A stretch of DNA of 64,000 nt from Tupaia tana (GCA_026018925.1 JAKSZU010000004.1:35855233-35919232); one strand, 5' to 3'. Shown: positions 10,776 to 22,756, counted from the first letter of the stretch. The notes: generated from the letters alone by a model not told the origin. Program-made: numbers and translations.

Positions 10776-10925
10776 GGAGGGGGCAAATGGTTGCGTGGTG
10801 GTTGTGGCAGCTAGTTGTGTGGTTTGAGTCCTAGATCCCATGGCGTGTGTGGGGCTGTTTTCCTTCTATCTGTTTCTGGTGAGTACATGCCCTCTAGAAA
10901 ATTTTTAAAAGATAATAATAATAAA
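10776..10925 (+). mobile_element. Short tRNA-derived SINE
   Basis: Begins ggggagggggcaaatggttg. A B-box-like ggtttgagtcctag is followed by a short CT stretch and gagtacatgccctctag with an AT tail. Confidence 0.6.
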
Positions 10926-13289
10926 GAGGCAGAGTGGAAAATTTTAAGTTATGTGCTATTTTACCACAATTTGTATTTTTTAAAATTAAAACTCCCAGTT
11001 CGAGATATTATGGTAGACATCTGGCGATTTTATCTGTCCAGAAACCTCTCATTCGTGGGATCCCGTTAATGCTCTGGATGACAGTGTTGTGCCTGACCCC
11101 ACCCATGACCCGTGCCTGACCAACCGCAGCCTGCCTACAGCACCAAGAGCGACCCATGCCAAAGTCCTTCCAGGACTCGATGAATGGAAAGCAGAGGAAC
11201 ATTATCTTGGGGTGGCCCGTGTTGCCTTTCGGGGTTTTGGGAGGAAACCTTACCATGTTAGGAACTAAGACAAGAAAGGACAGCAGACACGGCAGGATTC
11301 TCAGCGAGGAAGAGTGCCTTTACAGCACCGAGTCAGAATCCTCCCCTTCCTCCTCCAGATGTCCCAGTTACATTAAAGGCCTATACATCCCAACACGTTA
11401 ATTTTTTTTTCCATTTACACCACTAACAGAGAACTAATATGGATAGCCAATAGAAAAGAAACTTTACTGAGCAATAAGTCCCTGAACAAGACTTCTCAAT
11501 ATAGCTCCTTTTGGAATTTGATTTGCAATATCAAGTATGTTTACTAACATGACAGAACACAACTCATAATTTAGTGAATACGATTTCAAATTTACCAACT
11601 ATTTCTACTTGGTAAATACATCATTATGTTAGGCCAAAATACTATTACTTCTTTGATGAAAAAAAAAATCTAAAAATAAGTCATTATCAGTCTACATCTA
11701 CACTATGTTATGCAGAGAGGGACAGATACACAATGCATACAAGATTTATATAGAAATAAACAGATTTAGATATGTTTCCAAATCACCTGGGGTATGACAT
11801 GGAATATTACATGAAATCGATGTTTTTAGGCAACGCATTGTAGGAATTAAGTCACAGAACAGGAGGATAATACACAGTTAAGATCCTTTATCTGTGCCTT
11901 ATATGAAGAACTTCACCCTCTCCCAGTTCTGCAAAGCATCGTGTCCTTTTCTACAGGTTCATTTGGTTTGCTTTTAACTAATCATTGACAAGGTTTAATC
12001 TTATTTAATCTAAATATAATCAATGTTTATTTACTGCCTAGGTACATGTATGTTGACTCTGATATGAACTAAAAGACATGGAGAAAGGACCAATACGAAG
12101 GAGTCTGTGGGGTACTAGGCTCTCTAGACTTTGGCTTCATGCAAAGTGAATCTCTAAAAAGCTGTCATGCTAGGAATTAATGTCAAACCAGTTTCATATC
12201 TAGAATCTGGAAGGCTCACATCATAAAGCTGCCTGAAGCAAAAATCTTAAAAGTGAACTACATTCCCCAGGGAGTGTAGTTACAAGCTTGTTGTCACACG
12301 TCTTTGCAAAGATAAACTAGCCTTGTTGATTTCACTGAAGCAGACCTGACCAATAAAATAACTTCAAAATACTAGTGATACTATCCACATAAAAATCATT
12401 ATAACCACTAATCAATAAAAGATCCATCTTCTGAAATTGTTTATGGGTGTCTATCTTCATTACAAAAGATTAGCAGGCAATATTTTAGTCATAAGAGGGG
12501 GAAAGAAAAGAACCTAATACTTTGCTTGGAAGAGTTTTCAAGTCTCGCTGCAATATACCTGGTAAACACAAAAAGACAAAGCTCTACCTTCAACCAGTTA
12601 CAATGGCTTGCACCTCACACCTCCAGAGCAAATCCTGGAATCTGATAGCCCAGGATGTTTATGGTGCTCTGGGGAAATTGCTTTACCACACTGAACTTCA
12701 GTTTGTCTAAATCTCAAGTGAGCACTAGACAAGAAAGTGTCTTTTAATCTGTAATACACTCAACATTTTCGTGTCATCCCGGCTCTGAATATAATTGTTT
12801 CCTCTAGTAAGGTCTAATTAACCTATGTGTACTCTGTATAGTGGCCTTTCTCCTGGCACAAGAAATAACTTAGGAGAAAATGCCAAACAACTGAACAAGC
12901 CTTCCACAAGACAAAACCACAGTTACACAAAAAAAAATACTGCATTAACTAGGAATTTCACCAGACGACACAATCGAAAGTTTCATTTATTATACCCAAG
13001 TTATGCAACAAATAAAAATCCTCACTACCACATTCATGGCTTCTTCTGCAGTTAGAAAAGATCATTTTCTAATGAGAAAAAGCATGAAAACAAAAGCGAA
13101 TCGATTGCTTTCATGGCATTCGAAGTAAACTGTACCTGCCAAATACGAGTAATCGTCACGGTCAGTGTGACATATCACTAACCAGCAGGCCGTCTTTTCA
13201 ACAATCAACACTGTTTACTCCTGCCAATGTTTAAAGCCATTTGTGACCCACGTGTCTGTTTAACTTTCCAGAATTACATATTAAAAACC
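10926..13289. other. Long SINE-free unique region
   Basis: About 2.3 kb with no long, middle or short SINE and no coding exon I can name. The section 11080-11400 is less AT-rich and has modest open frames on both strands. 12600-12715 may be a degraded minus-strand MIR. The lack of insertions could mark a conserved or regulatory segment, but that is inference. Confidence 0.4.
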
Positions 13290-13690
13290 ATAAAATTGGT
13301 TATATCCTTTGATTCTGTAAATCTAGGCATTTATTCTAACAAAGTAATTGGTAGCAGGAAAATGCTACTTACATGTTTTTAAAGATTCCCTAGGATTCTA
13401 TAAAAATTGAAACAGCTTAAATATCCTATAATATAGGGTTTAGGCAAAATAAAAGACATTGACCCAACTAAGTATTAGTCATTCAAAAATAATTATTATG
13501 AAGACCATACTACAACTGTATTAAAAAATGTTTTAAAATCGGAAAAGAAGATAGATATATTCCTATGTAAGTAAATAAAGAGATTCTGCAGTTAAAGACT
13601 GTACACTCATACGTTACAAATACTGGAAGCGAATAAGTAAAAATTGCTTTAATGTAAGAATATCAACAGTAAACATTTTTATTGAAGACT
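13290..13690 (+). mobile_element. L1M 3' end fragment
   Basis: L1-like 3' wording (tgattctgtaaatctaggca, ttgaaacagcttaaatatcc, aggcaaaataaaagacattg), degraded and AT-rich. Confidence 0.6.
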
Positions 13691-13737
13691 TAAAAAATTA
13701 TTACAATTTTTTAAACTGAAACATACTCTCATCATTC

Positions 13738-13981
13738 TTTTTTTTAAAGAATTATTTTACTTAACTTTATTTATTTATTTATTTACTTACTTACTTATTT
13801 AATTTGACCAGAGAGGAACAGAGTGAGAGAGAGAGAAAATGAGAAAGCAAGCCACCAGGTGCGGGACTCGAACTGCTGTGGAAAACGTGGGAGTCCAGGG
13901 AGTCCAGCGACATAGCCATTACGCCAACTGCTGGTTCCTGAGAGTCCAGCATTCTTAACCACCATGCTAAATGCTGGCCCC
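13738..13981 (-). mobile_element. Chimeric short/long SINE
   Basis: The tail and GA-rich part are short-type. Two heads then follow in tandem: a long-type head (cgacatagccattacgccaa ctgctggttcc) and a short-type head (tcttaaccaccatgctaaat gctggcccc). It looks like a recombinant or a head-on-head insertion. Confidence 0.75.
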
Positions 13982-14228
13982 AAAGTCTCATCATTCTTAG
14001 GAGCAAATTAAGCTGGGGTTGATTAGCTGTCCCTAAGAAAAAGTAATGGGACTCGGTGCCCCCACCCAGTGCAGAGCTCAGACTGAACACCCAGGACACC
14101 TTGTGTGAGTAGCTCCATCTCTTCTCCCATGACACTATTCAAGGTAATGGGCGGACCTAGATATTCCTAATTTATCTCAACTCTGAATCTTCTACCTGTA
14201 GGTACATCTCAGCCTCCTCAGAGCTATC

Positions 14229-14457
14229 TTTTTTTAATTTCAAGAGGGTGTGTGCACTGGCCAGAGACAGAGAAAATGCTCCCTAATGGGGCAGGGTCAC
14301 ACTGGAATCTTCTCCATTCCTTCCTGTCAGGTTTGTGGGCATGCACACACCCAGCAAGCTCTTCAAGCCACTCGAGGCCAGGATCAAATCACGGTTGGTC
14401 TTGTAGGATCCGGCCCTTGTTGCACAGTGTTGAAACCACTGCACACAGGGCCAGCCC
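14229..14457 (-). mobile_element. Middle-type tRNA-derived SINE
   Basis: Contains tttgtgggcatgcacacacc, caagccactcgaggccagga and a head ending cacacagggccagcc. Diverged. Confidence 0.75.
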
Positions 14458-15710
14458 TCCCCAGAACTATTTAAACGAATAGATACTGCGTCTCCTAAAT
14501 TCTGCGTGTGATCACGTGTATTATTTATCACTCAATCACAAATCCAGAGTGATAAAAATACACTAAAGTGCTGGTCCACAGAGGTCTTGGGCAAGCCACT
14601 GAAGTACTGATTCGGTTTTTTTCCTCCGTTGTAAAATCTGGTAAGGTGTTCGCGGGCAACTTTCATTTCTCCCAACTCTTATAAAACATCACAAGACTTT
14701 ATGACCATTGTGTGCTAATAACCCTTATAAACAGCACTTATTAGACAATCCATAAACTCAGAACGAAATATGCTCAGGTTCAGGGCAGATCAGTCTCCAT
14801 GACCTCTTAAAACCATTAGAGCCAGCAGTTCTAACCTGAGAAAAGTAAACAAGACTCTGAGCCAAGAAGGAACTTGTCTGACTGCCTTCCTTGTCTCCCA
14901 ATAATCGAAGCAATATTCTCATAAATGTCTGGCTCCCAAATACCTTTAAATGTCTCAATTTGACTGAGCATAAGCAATATTTTCCCCTGATTGTCAATTA
15001 CATGGCAATACTCCTTTTTCAATGTTGCCTGATCCTTACTCCATTGATTTTTTTTTTTTATTGAAAATATCAAGGATAAAGAAAAGTATAAAGAACTATT
15101 GTTTTTAAAGAGGTCTCTTGACAGGGTTCCTACTATGTGCAAAGAACAATGCAATGGATCAGGACAGAAAGGTCAGCAACAGAAGGGGACAGCCAATGAA
15201 CTGAATCAGTGCAATGATGTGCACATATTCCCGAACGCAGCCAGTGCAGGCATGACACACGAGCCTTACATAAAGTATACTGATGCCAGGAACACACTCA
15301 AACAAAAACACTCGACGTCTTTAGCTTGTAAACAGTTCTGGCTTTTTAAAAACTCATTCCCAGTTGGTTGTTAGAAACTTAGAACACATTTTCCCCTGAC
15401 ACACACTACTGTAATGTGCTTGGGTTTCAGCCAACACACAAAAGATCCATTGAACACACAAAGGTATACACAAAACCACACATCTGCCCTGCCAAACACT
15501 TGTGCAGCCAGAGAACCGTCAAAGATTCTGCCATCTCAAAATCTGGGGCCGGAGGGAAAACAGAGTGGAGGTTAATACGGGATGCAGCTGGATTCTCCAG
15601 TGGTGCCTGGAGGCTTTAAAGTAGCTGAGCTCAAAGATTTTGAGATTGAGGGCCAGGTAGGCCTGGCTTTGATAAAATCCAGGTTCCCTCACTTAAAAGC
15701 CAGGTGTCCT
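14458..15710. other. Unique sequence, possible weak exon-like frame
   Basis: The minus-strand frame over 14831-15154 is open for 107 codons, but no domain is recognised and splice context is poor. 14570-14660 resembles a minus-strand MIR. Nothing else is identified. Confidence 0.3.
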
Positions 15711-15880
15711 GGGGCCGGCAGGTGGCATGGTGGCTAAGGGCACCAGACTCCCACATGGCCAATCACAGTTCAAGTCCCGGACCTGGCAACTTGTTTTCTC
15801 ACATTCTCTCTCTCTCTCTCTTTCTGTCCCTCTCTGGTCGAATTAAAATAAACAAATAAAGTTAAATAAAATATTTTTTT
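15711..15880 (+). mobile_element. Short-type tRNA-derived SINE
   Basis: Near-consensus copy: ggggccggcaggtggcatgg, B box cagttcaagtcccgg, CT repeat and aaataaagttaaataaaata tail. Confidence 0.93.
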
Positions 15881-15903
15881 AAATAAAAACATAAACAGGT
15901 GTT

Positions 15904-16140
15904 GGGACCAGCAGATGGTGTTATAGTTATGTTGCTGGACTCCCACATAGTCAACCATGTTTCAAGTCCTGGACCCAGTGGCTTGAAACTCATGCCGGGC
16001 ACACATGCATGCATGCCCAAAATCCTGTGACGAGACAGGAAGAGAAGGGATTGTGGCATGGCCATCCCCCCGGGCAGTGATTTATCGCTTCCTGTCTCTC
16101 TGGCAAGTGTACCCTATAACAAAAACCTCTCTTTAAAAAA
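15904..16140 (+). mobile_element. Long-type tRNA-derived SINE
   Basis: Runs from gggaccagcagatggtgtta to ctataacaaaaacctctc plus A. It lies just downstream of a short-type copy in the same orientation. Confidence 0.92.
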
Positions 16141-16245
16141 ACCAGGTTCCAGGTGCCTTTAAATATGCTCTTCAGGCATTCTGAGCCTCAGTTTACTGAT
16201 CTGAATGTTGGGCACAGCGTACACATTCAGTAAACAAAGCATTTC
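16141..16245 (-). repeat. MIR fragment
   Basis: ttctgagcctcagtttactg is the complement of the MIR core. Confidence 0.5.
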
Positions 16246-16324
16246 TTTTTCTTCTTCTTTTTTTTCTTTTTAGTTGACACTATATGGCTTTTGTCTTCCT
16301 TAATGTAAGGGTATCCTTAATGTG

Positions 16325-16586
16325 AGGTTAGCAGATGGCATACTAGTTATGTCGCTGGACTCCCATGTAGTCAATCACGGTTTGAGTCCCAGACCCAGCA
16401 GCTTAAAACTCATGCCGGGCACGTGTGCGTGCATGCCCCAAATCCTAAGAAAATGGAGGAGAAGGGATTGCGGAGTGGCCATCCCCCAAGCAAGAACAAG
16501 GTAATTTCTCGCTTTCTGTTTCTCTGTCTCTCTGGCAAGCGTACATGCCCTATAGCAAAAATCTCAAAAAAAAAAAAAAAAAAAAG
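16325..16586 (+). mobile_element. Long-type tRNA-derived SINE
   Basis: Head starts gaggttagcagatggcatac. It ends ctatagcaaaaatctc with a tail of about 20 A. Confidence 0.92.
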
Positions 16587-16794
16587 GTATCTTGAACACA
16601 AATCTGAATTTATCAATCAAAATGACAAAATGTCCAGTTTCTACATAAAACAAAAATATACTTCTCCAAAATACACAACTAAACGTACAAGGAAGGAGAA
16701 TGATGAGAAAGAATCACACATGAGAAAAGGATAATTAAATTTTTTTTTTAAAAAGGACTAGGAAGAAGCTAAAGACTAAACCCTTACAATCCAA

Positions 16795-17050
16795 TAAATA
16801 GGTGCTGTTGTTACGTTATTATTACCCTTTTACAAATGGGGAAACCAGGGCTGGCCCTGGAGTACAGTGGTTAAGAGCTGTGCATAGAAAGCCAGAACCC
16901 ACATGGGAAAAAGAGAAACTAGACAATAAGGAAACTGAGGCACAGACAGAATAACTTGTTCACAATCACTGAGTAAAACAAGCTAGGATCCTCGGACTCT
17001 AACTTACAGACTCTGGCTCCAGGTTCCAAAGTCTGAGCCACCATCTCAAA
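16795..17050 (+). repeat. MIR split by a SINE fragment
   Basis: aggtgctgttgttacgttat, then acaaatggggaaaccagg, is MIR. It resumes at 16920 with aggaaactgaggcacagaca and attctaacttacagactctg-like 3' wording. Between them, 16850-16915 is a head fragment of a tRNA SINE. Confidence 0.7.
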
Positions 17051-17254
17051 CTGATACCTATGCAGTGGGAACCAACTCCCATATTTGCATGAGGGGGTTT
17101 CCCACATCAGAAATGTGTACCTTAAGCTCTGTCTAGCTGTAAAGTTCCCATTTATAAAACTGTACATACTATAATCATTGACAGATTTTTGGAAAATGTT
17201 CAATATTTGGGGTGGTGGTAGGTAACTAACTTTCATTAAATGATGCTAGATCCC

Positions 17255-17455
17255 AGGCCCTGTGTAAAACTGTTTCATAGGTTCTACTCATTTAACCTTC
17301 ACAAAACCTCCTTTGTGAGAGGAACTGTAACATCTACTTAATAGTCTAAGTTAAGAAAACTTGAGGACCCATTATGAGCCCAAAGCCACAGAGCTAAAAG
17401 GTAGTGGAGGACAGACTCAGATCAGTTCTCTCTGGTTCCAAAGCTGGTCATCTTC
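17255..17455 (+). repeat. MIR
   Basis: ccaggccctgtgtaaaactg, then ctcatttaaccttcacaaaa, then cccaaagccacagagctaaa follow MIR in order. Confidence 0.75.
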
Positions 17456-17459
17456 TTCT

Positions 17460-17706
17460 TCTTTTTTTTTTTTTTAATTACCAGAGAAAGAAAAAGCAAA
17501 GCAAGAAAGAGCAGCAAGGGCAACCCCCAAGCAGACGAGTCACATCTCAGTCCCTTTCCCTCCATCTCTCCACCCCATCAGGATTTTGAGCACACATACG
17601 CACATGCTCAGCATGTTTTTTCAAGTCACCGGAGCTAGGATTTGAACCACGGCCAGTCATGTAGATGCAATTCCTATACACAGTACTTAACCACTGTAAT
17701 ACGGGG
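17460..17706 (-). mobile_element. Middle-type tRNA-derived SINE
   Basis: T tail, GA-rich DNA, gattttgagcacacatacgc, then tttcaagtcaccggagctag and a degraded head. Confidence 0.8.
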
Positions 17707-17721
17707 CAGTCTGGGCATTTG

Positions 17722-17904
17722 CTTTTTTGAAAGAACTGTTTTATTTAATTAATTTTTTAAAAAACTGCTGTAGGGCATGCATGCTCACCAGAGAGATACA
17801 GAGAGAGAGGGAAGTGAGAGAGCAAGCTGCCAGGTCCGGGACTCAAATAGCAGTCAGCCACATGGGAATCCAGCACCCCAACCACCACACCACCTGCTGG
17901 CCCC
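17722..17904 (-). mobile_element. Short-type tRNA-derived SINE
   Basis: AT tail, GA-rich stretch, gcaagctgccaggtccggga and head ending ccacctgctggcccc. Confidence 0.92.
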
Positions 17905-18177
17905 AAGAATGCTTTCCATAGCACTAAATCTGGTATACTTACACCAGGGTAAACAGGAGACAAGCTATATAATAACCAGGTAGTATAAAAGAACAGTAAA
18001 TAAACTTACAAACTAAAGTTTGATTTAAAGTGTCAAAACCATTGCAACCTTTAACCTAAATATTTCACAAGAAAGTATCAAACCCTCTTTAGAACAGATC
18101 AATCAACCCAACTACCTTGCCCCACCCCTCATCAAAAAAAATTTTTTTTAATTTAAAAAACTTTAAAAATCCTTTCA

Positions 18178-18424
18178 TGGGGTCCAGTAGGTGGTGTAGT
18201 GCTCATGGTGCAGCACTCCCACATGGGTTCAAGTCCTGGATGTGTGGAAGCTTGAAAATCACACCAAGTACCTATGTACCCAAAATGCCAAGAGGAGAAT
18301 GGAGGAGAGGGTATTGCACCATGGCCAGCCCCCCGGGGGGTGATTTCTCACTTTCCCTCTCACTGTCTCTCTCCAGCTGCTCATGTACCCTATAGCACAA
18401 AAAAAAAAAAAAAAAAAAAAAAAC
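18178..18424 (+). mobile_element. Long/middle-type SINE
   Basis: Head ggggtccagtaggtggtgta, B box gggttcaagtcctgg, cttgaaaatcacacc linker, CCCCCCGGGGGG palindrome and a long A tail. Confidence 0.88.
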
Positions 18425-18673
18425 CTTTCAAAACAAAAACGCTTTCATGTCTTCTTTATCACTTAGCATTGAACAATATCAGGAACATACAGATATATCA
18501 AGGCACTTCTCCAAGGACCTAACATTGCTTGAGAAACATTAGGTTAGAAAACAGAATAGGATTGAGTTTCCTAGATTCTCATTTTAAATGCCAGTGTCAG
18601 AAAGGAAAAAAAAGGACAAGTGACAAGCCAGTAGACAGAAGCCTTTTTCAAAAGCAGAAAGGTGTTTTTTGGT

Positions 18674-18676
<3 letters not shown>

Positions 18677-18699
<23 letters not shown>
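18677..18699 (+). repeat. (CT)n microsatellite
   Basis: Eleven CT units. Confidence 0.95.
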
Positions 18700-18704
<5 letters not shown>

Positions 18705-18719
18705 CAGAGGACCTCGGAT

Positions 18720-18860
18720 CTGAATTTCAGCTCTGTCATTTATGGGCTTTGTTTTTGCTCATCTGGAAAATGATGCCATTAAAATCCAACTCTCCAGCTA
18801 GCACAAAGATTAGATTAAATATAAAATCCGAAGCACATACTTCAACAGCTAACACGCAGT
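18720..18860 (-). repeat. MIR fragment
   Basis: atttcagctctgtcatttat, then tgctcatctggaaaatgatg is the complement of the MIR 3' half and core. Confidence 0.55.
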
Positions 18861-19131
18861 CCAAGCTTACTAATCATTAGTCTTACTCCCTGTTCTCCAC
18901 AGTTGGGAGGACATGTGCCACATTCTCCAGACCTCAGAGACAAGACCTACACCAGCACAGTAACCTACAGACTACACACGAGAGGCTCAGAAATGGCTTT
19001 TGTCATTTTTCCACCACACCCACATCCCAATTCCCAAATTGTTCCAAAGCCATTTCTCCCAGGATACTTCTCTCATCTTGTGTCATAGCACATTGGGGAC
19101 ACCCAGGAGCGACTATTAATTATTCATATTT

Positions 19132-19302
19132 CTTTTTTTAATAATTATTTATTTTATTTTATTTATTCATTCATTTATTTTAATTTGACCAGAGAGAGAC
19201 AGAGAAAGAGTGAGAAAGCAAGCTGCCAGGTCTGGGACTCGAACCATGGTCAGCCATGTGGGAATGTCCAGCACCTTAATCACCACACCACCTGCTGGTC
19301 CC
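19132..19302 (-). mobile_element. Short-type tRNA-derived SINE
   Basis: Tail tttattttatttattcattc, tttgaccagagagagacaga, B-box complement gggactcgaacca and head ending ccacctgctggtccc. Confidence 0.93.
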
Positions 19303-19670
19303 TGATTATTCATATTTCTATTACCAAAAAAGAGAGAAAGAGAGTTTGAGGCTACCTAGATAAATATAAAAGACATATAAAAAGGAAACATTAATTTGAA
19401 GGATTTAATACACCTGACAAAGTAATAAGAGAAAGAGACTGAAGCAGGGAGATTATTGCGAGAAAAATAGATAGCAAAAGTAAATAAATAAATAAGCAAG
19501 TTACTTAACCTAGAGCTTTCTGGCCAGAAAACATAATGAGTTAGAGGGTATTTTTCTTTCTTTGGTTTTTACAAAAGGCAACAGATCATTTCCTGAAGAG
19601 GAATAGAATAACTTGTCTATATTTGTCTAGGCCACTGGCAGGACCGAAAATACAACCAAAGTCTTCCAAA
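19303..19670. other. Unique sequence, nothing recognised
   Basis: A-rich DNA without a recognised feature. Confidence 0.4.
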
Positions 19671-19674
19671 TACG

Positions 19675-19810
19675 ATGGGTCTTCCAAAAATTCCATGGAA
19701 AATGCGTATTATAAAAAAACTATGCATGGATTTCAATTTTCTTCCCATCAAATTCATTTTTTAATCCCATTTGTCTACAAACGTTTTGAAATCCATTTGT
19801 ACTTGGTAAT
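19675..19810 (+). mobile_element. Mariner-like MITE
   Basis: gggtcttccaaaaattccat, then ggaaaatgcgtattataaaa, then actatgcatggatttcaat. This is the same family as the split element at 883-1258. The right half (aaacgttttgaaatcca) is eroded. Confidence 0.6.
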
Positions 19811-20200
19811 CTTTCATGAAACTGTACTGCTTTATATAAGAATCAAGGATTTAACTTAACCAAATCCCCTTCAGGAAAAGGTCCCCACTTTGAAACTCTT
19901 CTACATTTTGTACAATATGTACAATCCTATACAGGATTTTGCATTTATTCATTGAATAAATTCTCAAGAAAATATCATGAAAGGGGACATTACGATGAGT
20001 GAGACAGTCCATCCTCCAGGGCCTTGAGACAGCACAGAGGAGTTTAGCCTGCAAAAGAGTTGAGGCACGGGGCAGAACATGATGCACTGCAACCGAGGCT
20101 CACGCTCTGCAAAGGACATGTGTACACACTCCGGTGCAGGTTTGGGGGACGGTGGGCATTGAAGGGGAGATCCAGGACATCAGAAGGGGCCTTCAAAGAC
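19811..20200. other. Unique sequence, nothing recognised
   Basis: No feature recognised. Confidence 0.4.
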
Positions 20201-20201
20201 T

Positions 20202-20383
20202 CTTTTTTTTTTAATTAAAAAACTATTTATTTGTCTGTTATTATTATTCATTTTTTAATTTGACCAGAGGAAGACAGAGCTAGAAAGGGAAGGTGAGAGA
20301 GCAAGCTGCCAGATCCGGGACTTGAACCACGGCCAGCCATATGGGAATCCAACACGTCAACCATCATGCCACCTGCCAGCCCC
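20202..20383 (-). mobile_element. Short-type tRNA-derived SINE
   Basis: Tail, ttttaatttgaccagaggaa, gcaagctgccagatccggga and head ending ccacctgccagcccc. Confidence 0.92.
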
Positions 20384-20438
20384 AAAAGATACACTCTTGA
20401 CAGATTGAGAGCACTAATGGGCAAAGTGCATTTTTAAA

Positions 20439-20656
20439 AGAAGAGGCTCAGCGGCAGTGGTGAAAGCAATAAGGCACCACTCCCAGCCCACGCTAACCCA
20501 GCTGGGCTGGGCATGCTGGCATGTGCCTGTGGCCCTCACAAACTGGGAGGCTGGGCAAAACATAGCAAAAGCCTGACCTCCCCCCTTGCAAAAAAAATCT
20601 CTCTCTCCTCCTCCTAGCTTCTCTCTATCCTGAAAGAAAAAGAAAAAAAAAAAAAA
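20439..20656 (+). mobile_element. Composite tRNA-like/7SL SINE
   Basis: A tRNA-like part with gcagtggtgaaagcaataag is followed by a 7SL-like part: ggctgggcatgctggcatgt, gcctgtggccctcacaaact, gggaggctgggcaaaaca. It ends in an A-rich tail. Confidence 0.7.
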
Positions 20657-21089
20657 GAGGAATGCAAAAAAGCGGGGAAACATTTGAGATCTGAATGCTT
20701 AATAGTGAGCCATCCACTGGGTAGACTGTACAGGAGAGAAATGGAAGACTAAGCTCCAAAGGTATATTAGGGTATTGTTATGATAAGCATAAGGAGCCTC
20801 TCCTATCAGACTAAGATGTGGTTTGAACTGTTTTCTATAGGCAATAGAAGCTTCTAAAGGCTTGTGATCAGGGAAAGTTCTATGGCTGGAGTCAAAGCTT
20901 CAGAAAGATTACTCAGCATCTGTGCAGAAGAGACTGAACTAGACGTGACTAAAATCCAGGGAAAGAACGCCGGAACTAAAGCAGTGGGAATGGGCAAAGG
21001 CAGAGGTGTAAACCTTGGAGGGAGCCCTGGGAGGGCCTGGCAGACTCTGGATGTGGAGCAGGAAAATGGAGAGAGGTCAGGACGAGTGG
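20657..21089. other. Unique or ancient repeat sequence
   Basis: Purine-rich. The section 20840-20940 has the flavour of an ancient interspersed repeat that I cannot name. No exon recognised. Confidence 0.3.
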
Positions 21090-21245
21090 ACAGCAGGGCT
21101 CAGCAAACCAGCCTGCTCCCTGTTTTGTACAGCCAATAAGCTGACATATTTCTACATTTTTAGAGAGATGAGAAAGAAAAAATACTTGTGACAAGTGAAA
21201 CGACAAATGTCAGTGTCCGGACATGAGGTACGGAACAGCCACACT
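21090..21245 (+). repeat. Ancient hAT-type DNA transposon fragment
   Basis: gggctcagcaaaccagcctg, then ccctgttttgtacagccaat, then gacaagtgaaacgac and ggaacagccacac follow a known non-autonomous hAT element in order. The exact family name is uncertain. Confidence 0.5.
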
Positions 21246-21799
21246 TGGGGGTTTACACGTTGTCTGTGCATGGTTTTGGGGACGAACGAGAGCTGCCATT
21301 CACAGAACATCGAGAAAGTCTTACATGGGGGGAAGGGGGAAGGGAGAGAAGACAATGACACTCAGAAAGAGAAGAAGACACAGAGAAAGAGCAGGAGTGT
21401 ACTTACTGGGAAGTGAGACGGCAGTGAGGTTGGGGACGTGTGCCAGGAAGGGGGTTTTGGCACACGAACTGCGTTAGGTAAGGGGGACAGAACAAAGGTG
21501 TTAGCATACGACAGTGAGAAGGTCACTGGTGACCTAAGGAAGCAGTGTCAAGCGTGTGGAGGTGGCATTCAGCTTGTGGAGGGTTAAAGAATGAGTGGGT
21601 GGGAGGAAGCAAAGACTTTCAAGGCATTTGGCAGCAGAGGGGAGGGGTGGAGAGAAGAAGCCAGAGGAGAGGCGCTCAGGGGCAGCGGTGAGAGGGGCAG
21701 GCCCCGTTTTCTTTTTTTCCGTACAGAAACAAACCCCATCATGTCACTGATCTGTTTGAAAGCCCGTGGCTGCCCTTACTGCCTAAGGCTAAGCCCAAT
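21246..21799. other. Purine-rich unique sequence
   Basis: G/A-rich on the plus strand, with open frames that come from composition. 21730-21790 may be an ancient LINE fragment. No gene recognised. Confidence 0.3.
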
Positions 21800-22012
21800 G
21801 TGTGCTTGGTGGGGATAAGAGAGAGAGAGAAAAGCACCCCCGCCCCACCCCAGTCCCACATGAGGGATAGCCACACTATAATTCCTATTTCTCTTTTGTT
21901 GGGATTTTGGGCATGCAAGTACCTGTGACTGGCGTGTTTTACAGGTTGCCAGGTTGATTCAAACTGTACAGTCAGCCATGTGGATCCAGCCACCTAAATC
22001 ACTGGCTGGCCC
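21800..22012 (-). mobile_element. Middle-type tRNA-derived SINE
   Basis: GA-rich part, gattttgggcatgcaagtac and a head ending aatcactggctggccc. Confidence 0.82.
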
Positions 22013-22473
22013 AATCCTTTAGAGTCAACGTACATAAATGTATTACAGAGACACCTGCTTCTCACTGTCCCCTGCCCCTGCCTTACAGCAAACTAGATCT
22101 CTCTCCCGGTCCTAAGCATGGTACTAACAAGTGGTCGTATCATTGAACTGCTGCCTTTTCTACCAGGCAGGAACCTCTCTAAAGACTGGAGCCAAGCGTG
22201 TCTTGTTCTCACATACACGTGAGACACGGATAGCTGTTGAATAAAGGAAGAAACATAAGACCATTTTTATCTCAGCCAACTCGTGCATCCCAAGTGGTCT
22301 TACTTCTAAATCCATATCAGGGGGACTTGCAATTTATGTTCAACCCAATCTGGTTTCCTCTGACCTCCTACTTCAACCAACCTGAGAGAACAGTCATTCG
22401 AAATGAGTCAAAAGATGATGTTTTCTGGAGTCACCGTCATACATCAAATGCTTTCCAAAAAGATAATCAATAT
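22013..22473. other. Unique or ancient repeat sequence
   Basis: 22080-22250 resembles the 3' end of an L2 (ggcaggaacctctctaaaga, then gatagctgttgaataaagga), but identification is weak. Confidence 0.35.
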
Positions 22474-22756
22474 GGGGACCGGCAGTTAGCGTAATGGCTA
22501 TGTCGCTGGACTCCCATGTAGTCGACTGTGGTTCGCGTCCCAGACCCGGTGGCTTAAAACCTACACCGGGCGCGTGTGCGTGCGTGCCCAAGATCCCGAG
22601 AGGAGAATGGAGGAGAAGGGATTGCAGCATGGCCATCCCCCCTAGGGGATGATTTCTCGCTTTCTGTCTCTATGTCTCTCTCTGTCTTTCTGGCAAGAGC
22701 ACGCGCCCTATGGCAAAAACCTCTCCAAAAAAAAGAAAAGAAAAGAAAAAAAAAAA
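22474..22756 (+). mobile_element. Young long-type SINE, variant B box
   Basis: Head ggggaccggcagttagcgta, B-box region GGTTCGCGTCC (A replaced by C), linker cttaaaacctacac, A/G tail. Near-perfect TSD: aaaagataatcaatat before and aaaagataatcatat after. Confidence 0.93.

Noticed and set aside
11156..11401. 81-codon plus-strand frame ending in a Ser/Glu-rich stretch
   Set aside because: No homology recognised. The opposite strand is also open and there are no clear splice sites.
14831..15154. 107-codon minus-strand frame that looks mildly protein-like
   Set aside because: No domain recognised, and the splice context is poor on the 5' side. Kept only as a weak possibility for homology search.
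22501..22560. tRNA-like sequences with A and B boxes that could be tRNA genes
   Set aside because: They are SINE heads: no cloverleaf with intact acceptor stem, and they are always followed by SINE bodies.
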